Positions 13,701 to 26,833 are shown, counted from the stretch's first letter. The stretch is DNA of 64,000 nucleotides from Trichoplax adhaerens (GCF_000150275.1 NW_002060956.1:525379-589378); one strand, 5' to 3'. Made by a program: numbers and translations. Notes: generated by a model not told the origin, from the letters alone.

Positions 13701-15002
13701 AGAGACATTGGCTACAGATATAGACGTTCATGCAAGGGCTATGTTGTAACGATCTGATAGGGTATTTAGCGGTGTAGCTTCGAGAACACATCAGTTTTTT
13801 CATCTGCTTGTATAATATTTATAGCTGAGTGCAACAACTGTAGATAAATGTAAATCTCTGAATAGTAGAAATGCGAATTAATGTGAGTTTAAATTATCAA
13901 GATATTTAAATTTGTAGATAAAAGATGTCACATTGATATAAAATTTAAGACAGGCTATCGATACTCTTTGGAGCATTATAATGTTGCCTAAAACCAACAA
14001 AAATGACGTCTTGAGCAACAGCTAAGGTATGCACACGTTAATCTAACACTATGTTGTACTTCATAAGTTCATCTTCTATAATACCATCCTTAAAATTAAT
14101 TCTGGATTAATTGGACATTTTTATTATTTCAGTTCTCAGTTAGATACATCATAGAGTATAAGGAAAAAGGGTCAGAAATTCCGTTCTTTTTTAGTTAGTT
14201 TAAGAATGTAATAATCAACAAAAAATCCTAAAGACTATTTGGAAATTGTTATTCAATACTGGCAACCATGGCAATTAAAACCAATCGTAATACTAAATAA
14301 TTACGGCAAATAGTATGTTCAGCCAGGGATACCAAAAGGGAGAAATAGTCCCTAGTTTAGTTAGTACAAAAGAGAAGCCACAGCTCGGTGACCATCCGAA
14401 AGGATAAACTCTTGAATTTAGCCAAATACGTACTTGAAGTAATCCTATGTTTCACTATGCCCATCTTTGTAGAATTATTGGTGGACCATGAATCCAACCA
14501 CCAAAACTACGAAAAAAACGTAGTAAAGAAGGATACGCGTGTATGTAGAAAAGCCTAAATACTTAGATCAATGTTATAGTGTAGGAAGTTAACATTCTAT
14601 CGTTACTTCTGAAAATGCTTATACATCATTAAATTTCGAAATGAGAACGTATCGTACGATAAGAATTCAAGATTACATAAGATAAATCTATCCTACATAC
14701 GCCTCGTACTTGCATATTGTAGTAGCATAGACCACTATACGAATATTTTTAGATATTCTACGACGTAGATTATATTAGTGTCGATTTGTTCAACTTTTAG
14801 TAATCCTTTATCTTATTCTTTAAATATTGCAAGATAATCCTATCTATACTTTTGTTTTGGTGTAATTACTGTGGATCTTACGCTTTTCTCGCCCAGCAAA
14901 GTCACACCTATGACTGTGTTGGTTCATGAAATTACACTTAAAAATTCGTTCAAGTAGAAATCGTGATCAAATTCTTCAAGGGTTGAGAGCAATATCATAT
15001 CG
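10729..15002. other. Gene-poor stretch of about 4.3 kb
   Basis: AT-rich sequence with stop codons in all frames and no open frame that resembles a protein. The frame at 12544-12726 has no domain and atypical composition. The one structured element is the perfect inverted repeat at 11337-11387. Confidence 0.5.
11337..11387. repeat. Perfect 19-bp inverted repeat (hairpin, 13-nt loop)
   Basis: The left arm at 11337-11355 (TTGTGAGTAACATTTTGTC) is the exact reverse complement of the right arm at 11369-11387, around a 13-nt spacer. Perfect pairing in otherwise diverged intergenic DNA suggests a recent origin or a maintained structure. It could be the core of a short foldback element or a transcribed hairpin. 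Confidence 0.85.
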
Positions 15003-15638
15003 CTAAACTAAAGATTCCATTGCTATAGAAAAACCTTGCTTTGCATCCATACCACGTGAATTGTGCTGTTTCCCGAAATAGTGAAATCGAATCAGTGCGG
15101 CTAAAGACGAAATCATTAACATGCCGAAATATGAGAAAATTGAACCAGATACTATAGCACTTGCTAATAGCAATTTTCCATAGCGATCAACGGTCGACAT
15201 ATCCGTTATGCCAGTCAACGTTGTCAAAGATGTGATAAATATTATTGCGAAGAGAATACAACCAAAGAGGCTACGCGCAACTGAAATGATGGAAAATTTT
15301 CTGTAATATTCGGCTTTGCTAACATTTGTTCCATGTAGATGACCATCAATGAATAAATCGAAACAACAAGTGAATGGACAGCCCAAACTATTGAAAACAA
15401 TTTCAATATTATTTCCTTCGACAGTAGCTTGATACGACCATTCCAAATGTGGTGACCAATGGCATAGAATACAAACGTCAAATTTTCTTCCTTCTTGCTT
15501 AACTCCGTCGATATATAAGCCTCGACCAAAAGTTAAAAAAGTAATAATGTAAGCTTCAATGCATATTTCTACCGACCGAATCTTTTTAGTTTTCGGATTG
15601 GTTACGTCGATAGTCCAAGTGTTGCCAAACCAAAACAT
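15003..15638 (-). CDS. Two-helix membrane protein, paralogue 2 of an unrecognised family
   Basis: A single-exon frame of 211 residues from ATG at 15638 to the stop at 15003. It shares the family layout with the proteins at 10006-10728 and 17863-18429: an N-terminal domain with CHWSPHLEWS near 59-68, EGNNIEIVFNS near 74-84 and FDLFIDGH near 93-100, then SKAEYYRKF just before the first hydrophobic stretch (about 115-143) and a second at about 155-183. The C-terminal tail is short and polar. The HWSP..EW motif matches TWSP..EW in paralogue 3 and is weaker in paralogue 1. The function is unknown; a membrane-anchored small beta-domain protein is inferred. Confidence 0.78.
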   Translation of the reverse strand: MFWFGNTWTIDVTNPKTKKIRSVEICIEAYIITFLTFGRGLYIDGVKQEGRKFDVCILCHWSPHLEWSYQATVEGNNIEIVFNSLGCPFTCCFDLFIDGHLHGTNVSKAEYYRKFSIISVARSLFGCILFAIIFITSLTTLTGITDMSTVDRYGKLLLASAIVSGSIFSYFGMLMISSLAALIRFHYFGKQHNSRGMDAKQGFSIAMESLV

Positions 15639-17862
15639 GGTTACTATTTCTTTTTCACCCTAGCATGTAAGTAGACCAATAAAATTCTTCAAGAGAAGCC
15701 GATCACTTGCGCGTGTATGATAAATCTTCCAATTCTATACCCTTATATACTCGTCGACGACGAAATGAGTATTTTACTTGATCGCTGGGGGGAGTCTTTA
15801 CGGTTAAATAGATATTTTTACTATCATACGTGTACATATGTCTGGCTGTTACGCAATTTTTCTTATATTATTTTACTACATAAAATGCGCCTTTTAAAGA
15901 AAACTCTCAGTGTAGTCTAGTTGTACATAATCTCTCATTGTATCGTCAATATAGAGCACCAATAAAAGAATAAAAAAAATGAATAGAGTAAAACTACTTG
16001 TAACTAAACTGGCTGACCTACTAAAATTCATAAAATAGAATATGCATATAGTGGAATTTACTAAGCATACCATACAGTAATGACTATACCGTTTATAAAT
16101 TCTATATGTTATATATAGAAATAATATAGAATTGGATACTATACAATACTGCCAAGTATTGACAAGCCTACAAGATATTGAATTATAACTAATGTCAATA
16201 TTACTTAAGAAACTCCGCTGATTGTATAAGACCGTTCTTTATTACTGATGAGCTACTGACGAGAGGTATAAATTAGAAAAATTTCGTTTAGTAGTCTCTG
16301 TTTGTGGTCTAGAAAGATAAAAGGCACTAGATACTGTCAATTTTGAACATGATATAGTGTAATATCATATAAGGTCATTCGCTGCTATACCTGAAATAAT
16401 CACAAGAGACCGGCATGGAGAAAGAAGCTAAGCAGTTCATATCAATTATGAAATTTTTAATATCTTATAAGCTCATTTATTATTTATTGCTAAACTAATA
16501 GCGGCTACGTACAGGGTAACATGCACTTTTCTTACAGATAAAACTGGACAGTTGACCTCAATTTTGGAAATTTCTCGGTACTTTCTAAGATCGTGCAATG
16601 TTATTGTGGAGCTAAGGACTACAAATTAGAAAAGGAGGTTGGATAGTTAATGGACTTTGTTAGGGAGTGATCCAATGTAATATCCTGTAAGATCATATTA
16701 TTATTACTGAGCGGTAATAATTAAGGGCAAACACAAAGAAGAGGTTGGTCAGCTGTTATCAATCTCGAAATTTTATTATCAATGAAGAGAATATCTAGAT
16801 TCTGTCTCTAAACTCTCCTGGATCCGAGATATTTTGCTAATGACTACTAAATAATGCAAAGGATTAAAATCAGACGTTGTATAGTGTAAAATTTTATCCT
16901 AAAGGTGGTCAATCAAATCACTGCAAAAGCAACGAAAGTAATTTAATGTTCACAGCTAGTAATAAAACTAGTACATCACAATTTCTGGTTTTAGGGTTAT
17001 GTTAGAACAGAGGCTGTGTGTACGTATACACCGACAGATTTTAGAAGACATAGTCTACGCTTAATTGAAATTGTACTGTAAAAATAATTTAATAGTTATG
17101 CAATAAAATATATGTAATAGAAAACGGGAATATATTCTTAAGTGCACTATACTACTGTAAATGATTAATTCACTCTACCTTTGCTTACTTATCATTAATT
17201 CAATTTAGAAATAATATGAAAGATAAATATAATAGTAACGGACATAAAAGTTGATAAAACAATTGTAATTTCAAATTGATGAGTTCACTGGCCTGAAGAA
17301 CTTTACCTATGATTGCTGGTAAGAAATAGTTATAATGCCGTCGACAATATACTATTCATTTGATAGTACAGTGCATCTACTACTCTGAGTAATTCACCCG
17401 TATATCAATTATTGGTTAATAATCACCATGTTAAACATGGCGCCAAATATAAATGCCATTCAAATTACAAGGTTATCACCATTTTGTATCGTTAATCACT
17501 GTACCTTAATTTTATGTATTATAGCATATCTGGTTATTAGAAACTGTTAAAATTAATGTTAAGATTGTTATTTGTTATATTTATCAATTTAGCGGAGAAA
17601 AATAGTATTGCAACATTGAATCCCTCTCATGATATCAATTTTACATGTATATGAGCTAAAGATAGATTAAAATAGATTAGCAATCTAGACAAAGAAATCG
17701 AATGATCTCTCAAATGTATTAGCTTTCATTATCAATTTTATCGTCGCTTTGCTATAGGCGAAGGAAAATAGTATAACCCTTTATTGTTGAAGATACTGAC
17801 TTTTAATGTAATAGAAGTTTATAATGTTTAACTGAAGTACTATACGAGTAAGTAGCCTTTTC
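15639..17862. other. Intergenic stretch with diverged internal repeats
   Basis: No gene recognised; the plus-strand frame at 15717-15920 looks like chance. Two diverged segments about 317 bp apart (about 16350-16500 and 16667-16820) share the order GTGTAATATC / TGTAATATCC, GGTCAT / GATCAT and a GAAATTTTTAATATC-like block, which suggests an old tandem duplication. Confidence 0.4.
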
Positions 17863-18429
17863 TTAAATGGGGATCTCTTCATTATCAATTAAGCTTGATC
17901 CATCGCGTTTCCTACGAAACGTCATGTAACCAACCAACGCCTTTAGAGTGAAATACAAAGAGATTCCAGCAATGATGCTGAAAACGATAATAACACCAGT
18001 ATTCCATGCTAATGCAGCACTAACTATAGCAATTACACCACAAGATCCGGTTATAATAGAAGTAAATGTTAAAATACGGGCGAAATACTGTGTGTAGTAC
18101 TCGCCCTTGGCAACACCAGAGTGATATTCTTTTCCATCGATAAATAAATCAAAATTGGAAAAAAATGGAAGGGTCCAAGCATTGTAAATTAATTCAAGAT
18201 TATGACCTTCTTCTTCAAATTGATAACAGCCCCATTCAAAGACCGGCGACCACGTACAAAAGTTGACTTTATAGCGGTAACGTGTATCCTTAATTTTTAA
18301 TTCTAATTCCCATATACTTAATATCGGCATTATACAACCGTATAAATTGATGAGAAGTATTGTCTCTTCATCACTATTTGGCGCCTTTAAACTAGGTCGC
18401 CATTCGTATTCATAATCGCACAGACGCAT
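17863..18429 (-). CDS. Two-helix membrane protein, paralogue 3 of an unrecognised family
   Basis: A single-exon frame of 188 residues. Visible motifs are CTWSPVFEWG near 58-67, EGHNLELIYNAW near 74-85, FDLFIDGKEYHSG near 93-105 and AKGEYYTQYF near 107-116, followed by hydrophobic segments at about 118-141 and 144-170. A basic FRRKRD patch comes straight after the second helix, so the C-terminus is probably cytosolic if the positive-inside rule holds. It resembles paralogue 1 closely in GH-(F/N)-(E)-(I/L)-I-N and F-IDGKEY. No signal peptide is obvious. The family is unknown to me; the FDLFIDG strand faintly recalls FAIM1-like beta domains, but I do not assign it there. Confidence 0.78.
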   Translation of the reverse strand: MRLCDYEYEWRPSLKAPNSDEETILLINLYGCIMPILSIWELELKIKDTRYRYKVNFCTWSPVFEWGCYQFEEEGHNLELIYNAWTLPFFSNFDLFIDGKEYHSGVAKGEYYTQYFARILTFTSIITGSCGVIAIVSAALAWNTGVIIVFSIIAGISLYFTLKALVGYMTFRRKRDGSSLIDNEEIPI

Positions 18430-19705
18430 ATTGGACTCTACTTGTGTATACTGCAGTATAATAATTATTTAGCTTACAAAGTCTAAGAAAGAATACACAC
18501 GTAGGGCAGTCTCAACGTTGTCTACTATGACAAGACACTCTCTTGGCCAATCGATTGGTTCTAATATTGCAAATTATACGAGTACAATTTATACTATTTG
18601 GATACGATGAATAGCCTTTATAACTGCAATCACCATATAACATACGCGTCTATACTTCGTATATGTATTTTATCAATATAATCGAGAGTTTTAGGTAGTA
18701 CAGTGTATGAATATATTGCAAGAGTAATTTAATATATAATATAAATTATCTTAGCTTTGTTGTGATTGGAATTCGAGTATTGTATAGATGTTATATATAA
18801 GAGCTGTATTTTGCGATGTTGCTAAATCGAGGTGTGTTTGTTCACTTTGCATTCGCTATACCCTATTATATAAATTTAGTTTAGTATCACAAGTTTGTAT
18901 TCAAGTTCGATATCGACAGTTTGTATCCATATATCCTTGAAATCAAAGTAAATGCTTCAATGTCTGCCACTCTATTAACCGGTATGGATAAACGCTCACA
19001 ATTCTAAACAAATAATTAATATCCAGCTAGCGATAATGATAAGACTTTGATACCAAATGATTCAATCGCTAGCTATCCGCTGCAACATCTATCCAATATC
19101 GTATAATAGGAAAAGTTTGCCTCGGGCGCCTTAAGTTTTAACTTATCCTGTCAATAAGTTAAGAGCCGACATAAAGTTTAACTTTGGATTCCCATATGTG
19201 GTTGCCACACTGACATCAGCAGAAATTTTCCACTACTGCTTACTGCTTACCGTACTCTGGTGTACTCTACTGTAGCCATCTCATACTGTACTATGTATGG
19301 TATGGGTGGTACAGGCCAGCATGGTTTAACTTTACCTCATACGTACTTTAGCTAGGATGGACTGACTGCTTAAAGCTAATGGGTTACGGACCGAACCAGA
19401 CCGGACCAGACCCCGTGTCATTCTCTGTACAGTACGAGAAAAGTTTTCCACAGTTTGTACTGTACAGTACAGTAAAAAGTATGGTACTGGCTGGACTGTA
19501 CAGTACTGTACAGTACAGTACTGTACTGTACTGTACTGTACGTACTGCACTGTGGACTTCGAAGAGGAAAAAGCTTGTCGACTTTCGCCTTTACCAACTA
19601 CCAATTGCACTTCTAAAGTAAAAAGTAAATGATTTCGTGTTAGCTCCACCACTGAATTGTTGCTATTCATTAAGCAGTTTATTATTGATATCGTGTATTA
19701 CTGAG
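18430..19705. other. Intergenic stretch with a TACTG/CAGTA microsatellite
   Basis: No gene is supported. The open frames at 19332-19670 (minus) and 19379-19621 (plus) exist only because the pentamer repeat lacks stop codons. Confidence 0.5.
19430..19548. repeat. TACTG/CAGTA pentamer-rich low-complexity tract
   Basis: Alternating runs of TACTG and its complement CAGTA produce many overlapping TACTGTACAGTA palindromes; the densest part is 19496-19542. Shorter tracts of the same motif occur at about 9375, 20338, 30063, 30310, 30555, 40272 and 55200. Confidence 0.8.
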
Positions 19706-20924
19706 ATGCCGTCCAAACGTAAATCAAATCACAAAAATTCCCCATCTAAAGCCGCTTTTAAAGTTACTAAAAAGACCAATAAAATTAGTAGAGATAATCC
19801 CAATCGTAGCCGAAATGATAATTATAAGAAGAACAACAAGGTAAGCATAAGATCTTGGTATAACTTTGCATGTTGAAATGATAAAAATGAGACGATTGCA
19901 AGTACTTTACTTTGCATTATTATCAGGAACATTGGTCAGCAGTTTTATTTTGCTTACAAATCGATCTCGCTGCGGCAAATGATATCACCGTAGTAACATT
20001 CTTTTCTACATGATACGCTCGTAGATACCAAATGTAACCAACTCGCTACGATGATACAGTATGTAAGAATACAATAGTTGCAATCCAAGATACAGTATAA
20101 CACAGACATAAATCCTATATCAAGCACCCTCGCGTCATAAAATTAAAATTCATACATTGTGGATTAGATTAAATTTCAAGAACTACAGTACTACAAAAAG
20201 TAAGACAGCAAATACAGTATCTGTTATGCTGTTAACGTTTGATATGCATGCACAATACTGTAGAGTAGGTGTACAAGAAGAGCGAAAACTGTCGAGTGCA
20301 TACTGAAAATGACGTAATATTCTCTAGCTTCTACTATACTGTACAGTATTATAATGTTACTACATTATACGTATTTGAAGATGCACCATGGCCCTATGGC
20401 TAGTCACTGATTTGTAAAGTAGTTCTTAATATAATTATTGACCTTTTCTCAGGTAAAACATCAAGCTAAGAAGATAATGGAAGAGTTAACGCATGGAAAT
20501 GATCTCTATAACATATCACAGACACCAAAGAATCAACAGAAGACTAAGGAAACAACAGTTCGGGTATTTACGCAACGATCTAATAACACTAGTAAACAGC
20601 ACTTCTAGTTTACATTCTGTTTACTCAAAATCATGCTTGGTAGAATGAATAAACAGTAACTAGAGCTTTAAATAACTGTATCAGTTCAGTCAGCTATAGC
20701 AGTGTGTCGTATCTATATAGTGTCATCATGACATTCGTATATTATCCTAGGCTTTTTTGATGTATAATTAAACCAATAATACCATGAAAAATCTGCATTC
20801 TACAAAAGTAATTAAAAGTATTTACTATTTGTAATTTGTTTTAATATAGAAATCCGTACTGGACCGCATCCAGAAAAGCATCGTCGATATAAATAGCGCT
20901 ATTGATGCATTTGAGAAGCTATGA
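19706..20924 (+). CDS. Small lysine-rich nuclear-type protein, possibly RBIS-like
   Basis: Exon 1 is 19706-19840 (ATG, 45 codons, donor GTAAGC) and exon 2 begins at 20453 after TTTTCTCAG. Two endings are possible. Exon 2 may read to its own stop at 20607-20609 (ending TSKQHF). Or it may splice at about 20575 (GTATTT, phase 0) to a third exon at 20850-20924 encoding a helical end, KSVLDRIQKSIVDINSAIDA and a few more residues to the stop. The N-terminus is very basic (MPSKRKSNHKNSPSKAAFKV), and the (A/F)FKV...K pattern followed by a lysine-rich helix recalls ribosomal biogenesis factor RBIS (C8orf59). That name is tentative. The third exon looks protein-like, so I prefer the spliced form. Confidence 0.5.
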
Positions 20925-22160
20925 CTTAGATTAATTATTTTGTATTTCACAAGTATAACATGATAACCCTCAAGATATTTTGCTGGCCGAAGATTATCCT
21001 AATATTATTAACGATTCAATCAACAGTAACTCTATCGGTGTACCCGTGTTCCTAGAAATATATGCAAACCAAGACTTGCAATTCATATATACATCATAGG
21101 GTGCAGTACAACATTATTATTCCAACTGTACAGTTTTAGCTTCTTTAGATATGAGCCGTACTGATGATACTGTAAATTATTATCCTGCGATACTACATTA
21201 CACATTACATAGTATAATTTATCTACTAAAGCTATGCTGTATGTGTAAATAAAAGCTTTTTATCTAGGAACTAGCTTTATGCAGTACTGCGTCAAACCTA
21301 TTGTAATCCCACATGCATTGAATTCATACAGTTTACATTTTACATTACATTCAATGCTGACATTGTCTCACGTACTTGTAGTAATTTCACTAATTTTGGC
21401 ATCAATACATTTTACAATACAGTACTACTACAGCATATCTACGCTGTTAATAAAGCCTTGTCATATAGTATCGTGAAAAGCTTTCTTAGGAAATTGCCAA
21501 TCAGTTTGATCATTAAAATTACATTCTCATTCAATTTACATATTTATTGAAAATCTTATTACAATTATTCGTCCATGGCTCTTTGTGCAATGCCAATAAT
21601 ATTACTGAATTATGTGTCAAATTACTCCGCAACTCTTTAGCAATGTCAAAGCAATGCAATTTGTTTAATTCTTACTAAGACTTAGTAGGTTCTAGCTGTA
21701 AACACATGACAGATAATAAAAGTTCAATACAGATTTTTCTAAGTTAGTTCTACAAGCGATTCTTTGCCGGTACTAGAATAAAGCTAAATAATTCAAGTAA
21801 ACACTTCGTGTCGAAAATTTACCACAAAGTATACTTTAAAAAGATACTTTAGAAACAAACTAATAATTGTAGTCACTGCCAATCTACGCGGTGGTGCATG
21901 TACATACAGTAGAAATAAATGTTTTTATGTTTTAAAATGTAATTAATTACTAGCAACATAATCTAATAAAAGATTCTATCGTATTTATAATGATCGTAGT
22001 AAATTCGCAACAAAGGAATAAACAAACTTTAGCATTCATTAATTCATAAGCGTCACGCTATGGTACTTATACGTTGAAAAACATTGTTAGCAGTAATCGT
22101 AGACATTCTTTATCGATTACAAAGAACAGGATATTTGGATAAAAATATCAATTTCTAAGT
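20925..22160. other. Intergenic stretch between convergent genes, no gene seen
   Basis: 3' flanks of the small basic protein gene (plus) and the gamma-adaptin gene (minus). The frame at 21279-21476 has no recognisable domain and is probably chance. Confidence 0.4.
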
Positions 22161-25100
22161 TTAGTTACATTCAGCTGGAAAATTATTTATTTCACCCTGA
22201 TCTTGTATAGTATTACCATTCATATTGAAAGACAACTTAACCCTCATCCGGATGTTTTGCTAAAAAAATATGGTGATACTTAGAAAGTTGCATTTAAAGA
22301 ATTAAGATCATTTGAAACGCACTTGTCTATAGTTTATACCTTATTTGGATTCGAGACTTTTAAGACTTGTGTTATCGAACCAGAATTGTTAGGCGGAACT
22401 ACAGCTCCAGAAGGAGCAAGAATTTGTAACTGAAAAGACTTCAATAGTATAACAGCATATATCAATTTACAATCATTATTTTAACACAATCGTGTATAGC
22501 TAGAACAATATAGCAAATAAACCTACTCTAGGGACAGCAGCTTGAAATACAAAGTCAGTAAAAGGAAAAGCTGTAGAGTTTGTAGCATTAAGTGTCATCT
22601 GTACAGTATTGTCAGGGTTAATGGTGGCCTTTTCAAAGTTAAAGTCTATTCTAAGACCATTTTTATCGTAAATATTCAAAGGTGGAATTTCTTTAATTGT
22701 AAGATATAAAAAAGAGCGACATCGACACATTAGCGAAAATTATCTTATTTATTATCAGATGTATGTGACAATAGCTATATATATACTGTATATGCATTAT
22801 TAGTCAGTAAACACTAATTATTTGTACCTGGCGGCATAGCAGCAACAGGCTGGACCACTGAATCTTCATTGCTACTGCTACCTAATAGATCTAATAGTGC
22901 ATTTCCTCCTACTAATGTTGAACACATTGAAAGTTAATGCATAGAATATAGTCGAACTGCGAGGCTATTATGGAATGGCAAGTAAAAGTATTTAAAGAAA
23001 TTAATTTCATACTAGATGGGATATTATTTCCGCTCAGGATATCAGAACTAGCAGCACTATTATTTTGAGGTTGAGTTGGTTGCATCGATGGTATATCATC
23101 TCCAAGAAGATCAAGCAAGTCATTCGCCTAAAGTAGTTCATTTAGTGAAGAATTATAATAGATTACAAGATGGTCCAATTATAACTAATGCAATCCGAAT
23201 TTTCAATGTTTATTTAATGAGTTAATTCCAATTACCTGTCCTCCAGTCGATGCAGCTGCAATCGGAATTGTATCTAGAATAATTCAATTTAATAATATTA
23301 ATATCACATTATATTTGGCATTAATAAGTAAGTTTATCATTATGTTGCCGCTAATGAAAATAAAATGCTTTTAAATTACCACTAGTAGTTGCATCAGCCG
23401 ATACAGGTGCTTCTGTTCCATCATTTTTTCCAATGCGGGGCATTCTTTCCAGTAGGCCAGGTCTGAATGTATAACCCATATGTTAAACACAATAAATAAA
23501 TAGCTTAGTCATTTTATTCAACAAACATGATCCACAAATATCATAAATTGTACTTGTGCTCAGTCTATTATATCACATTAAAGGTATTGCATACCGAAGA
23601 GTATCATAACTTTTAAAGAGCGCACTATACTCAACGGAACGTTGCTGCAACTCTAGATCCAGGCTATTAGTATATCGAGCAACTACTTCCTTGATACGGC
23701 TACAATAGAAAAGTGATTCAATAAATGCTGGAGCTATGGCGCACAATATCAAACTGTAAAAGAGAAAAGGTATCTACTATTTACCCTGCCGCTTTTGGAA
23801 AACGGGTACTCAATTTCATTAGGGCATTTAACGTGAAAGCCCGTGTTATAAATGACGTAACGGTATCGTTTAAGACGCTTTGTAGTAGATCCAAAACCCC
23901 ATCTTCGTCAATCTGAAGCATAACAGCAAACTTCTATTGTTACTAACAGAACTTATGCAGTCAATCATCAATAACATCAATTTTCTATAACCTTATGCGA
24001 GCCTTCTTCAACTGTTCCAGATATGAGTAAATCTCCATATTCTCCTAAGCACCAAATTGCTACCTGAGCAAGAGGTTGCTAAAATTGGCAGTAATGATAT
24101 TATCGTAATATGTTTCAATCAAGTACGCATACGCTACACTTAAGGCCATATGAAATTGCAATCAAAAGTATTGAAGCATTATTTCAGACAGGCTCTTACC
24201 TTTGAGATATCTGCATACATTGCAAAGTATAGCTGTTGTGTTATGTAAGCGTGTAAATCACGCGATTCACTAACGGCATGGATAGAACTTGCTACAACTT
24301 CGTCATTGACGTAACTACCGCCCTATGTTGACATGGATTCGGAAAATATCGTATTAAATGCCGCTAGCATTCTATTATCATATTTTGTTTTACAGTACTT
24401 ACAGCCTTTAACATTTGTAATATAGTATCTAATTGCCATTTCTTGTCAGGCGCATATCTATAGTTTGGGTAATAAAAATTAATTATTACAGCCTAATAAT
24501 AGATAACCTTACTTTTTTCTCTGATATCGACAGCTTACTTGATAGCTGCTTGAAATATCCTGAGTGTTGCGAATGGCTTAAATTCGGAATCGGCTCTATT
24601 AAGGAAGTCTAATAATTCCTTTATCATAGTTTTTACGTTAGATTCGTTGATTAAAGCAAACGACAGCTCCATTGCTCGCCTATGAAAACATTCGTTACGA
24701 TAATTAATCCATTAGTACATATCTTAGTAAGAATTGTTGATGCCAATAACTAACTTTCTAATGGAGATATCGTGATCTTTTAAGCAGTCAATTATAGTAT
24801 TACGATGACGTTGCACGGCCGTATGGTCAATGCTAATCGTCTTTTGTAACGTTTTCAAAGCCACGTATCTAAACAGAGGTAAAAATATTTCAAAAACAAA
24901 GATTCCACACTAGCTTTTGAAGCAGTACTAAAAGCAATTATATATTGATTACCTGATATTCTTATCACTATTTAATAAGAATCTTCCCATGATGTTTACA
25001 GCAAGCACCTGTATAAGATTCATTAATTATTTAACTGATGTAAAATTGTTAACCTATGTACATAAACGTAAATTATACTTACACGTAATCCACTTTCTGC

Positions 25101-26833
25101 TTTAATATCCATGATACACTGAACAGTTTGATATAAAACAGCATTACCAGCATTATGACTACTCTCAGTGTTTGTGGCAACCTGGTGTATGATATCATTA
25201 AGGTATTTATTGAGAAACAAGAATTAATACAATCTTTATATTATACGAGTATATAAATTAAGATAAGAAATAATAAGATGAACGTCATTACTTGAGCCAG
25301 AATATCATTCATAGCCTCACTGCACTCTTGATCTTCTTTACCGAGAATTCTTAGTAGGTTTAGGATACGAATCTGAGTTGCAAGTAAGCAATATCTAGAT
25401 ATTATTCATCTGGAATATACCGTGCGTATGAGTGCTATAACCTAATTTAGGAGTATCATTAACCTGTAAGAAAGGATCACTAATGCCAGAAACATCATGA
25501 TCTGGAGCATAGCCGGCCATAATCAAATTCTTCAGTAAGCGTATCAACTGAGGTGTCCACTAGGCATAACAAAATAAAAAAGTACACATTATTTAAGCAA
25601 GACTTTATCAATATGGCACTTTTAATGAAACTAACCCTTCTGAAATGTGGCATAGTATCTGGCTTGACAGTACATATTTCCGTGATCAAAGCTACTGCAG
25701 TTAGTAGAACACCTGCAGGCATAATCATAAAAACAATTAACACATCAATCGTTTCATAAAAACTTTAATAACTTCAATTTTCTAACCATGATTTTTTTCA
25801 TTAAGCAATGAACGGGTGACAGGGATAAATATTTCAGATAATTCAGGAACCTTACGAACCATTCGTGTGGCACATAGAGCAGCCTATTTCATCACATACA
25901 AGATGTTTATTTATAATTTATTGAAAGGTGTAGAATATTTCTATCTTTCTGAAAGAGCGTAATGTTTCAAAAGTAGGTTTGACCTTTTTCTTAATGTAAG
26001 CATTTGCTGACTTTAACAGTTTTTCCACTTCATTCGCGAGATCTCTACTCATCTCTGGAGAGCAAATGCTACAATAAAATGAAAATAAATCTCCCTCAGA
26101 GCTACGCAAAAGTAGTATAATTTATAGGCTAAGGTATAAATAGATTGTCCAGAGTAAATTACCTTCCTAATGTACATAAAGCAAGCCCGACAATGAACTG
26201 TGTTGAGTTATTCATATCACTGAAATGGAGTAGTAACAAGTTAGATAAGTGAAGCCAAGACATCATATTTCATTCCATAAACGTTCTAGTTAATTCTTGT
26301 ATTTTATGCTACCGGAAGTTAATTGCATACTTTTTTAAGGAATTGGTGATAAGAATGTGGACATCTTGACGTTCGTCTAACAGAAGCATAGCGCCAAGAT
26401 AACCGATTCGTTTATCCATAAAACGATTTGATGCAATCAACTTAAGGCACTCCAACTGTAGAGAAAAGGGCATTGATTACTAAGATTATTACTAGCCATT
26501 ATAAAGACAATAAAATACAAATTGTTAATTTCATGTAATTTATATCTATGGATAATAGAACAGTACCATTGCAAAACAGTTTATAGATAGTAGTCCTACA
26601 AATTAGTAGCTAAAAATCTAGATATGATATACCTGCCCGAAATGCGCTGGATAACCAAGCATATGGATATATAATAACTTAGCAACATTTCTGCATCTGA
26701 ATTCGTTGTCTTCTTCTTTAAATGTGGTACGAATAAGTGCACATTCCTTGTTGACAGCAGTACGCTCTTCCGCTGCGGTCTTGCAAGACCTTATTAGTCG
26801 TATTAATTCTTTCAAACGCATAGGAATCGGCAT
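22161..26833 (-). CDS. AP1G1: AP-1 complex subunit gamma (gamma-adaptin), complete, 24 exons
   Basis: Large subunit of the AP-1 clathrin adaptor, which sorts cargo between trans-Golgi and endosomes. Exons: 26833-26633, 26455-26331, 26219-26163, 26068-25984, 25883-25787, 25712-25636, 25559-25464, 25372-25292, 25181-25083, 25008-24953, 24868-24755, 24679-24539, 24457-24403, 24322-24200, 24078-23992, 23912-23785, 23699-23595, 23462-23380, 23273-23236, 23127-23013, 22911-22828, 22690-22527, 22438-22340 and 22259-22161. They total 2409 nt, or 802 residues, close to the usual size of about 820. The trunk is strongly conserved ([52 protein letters not shown]). A hinge holds LLDLLGDD and LLDLLGSS, both clathrin-box-like. 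The gamma-ear follows ([27 protein letters not shown]) and ends INNFPAECN. An upstream in-frame ATG at 26842 is a possible alternative start. One donor (after 25984) is the weak GTCAAA. Confidence 0.95.

Noticed and set aside
17863-18429. Assigning the membrane protein family to FAIM1 because of the FIDGKEY strand
   Set aside because: Only one short strand resembles FAIM1; the Cys/Trp motifs, domain length and the two C-terminal helices do not fit.
19332-19670. Open frames on both strands across the TACTG/CAGTA tract
   Set aside because: They exist because the pentamer repeat lacks stops; the translations are repeat strings (YSTVQYCTV) with no domain.
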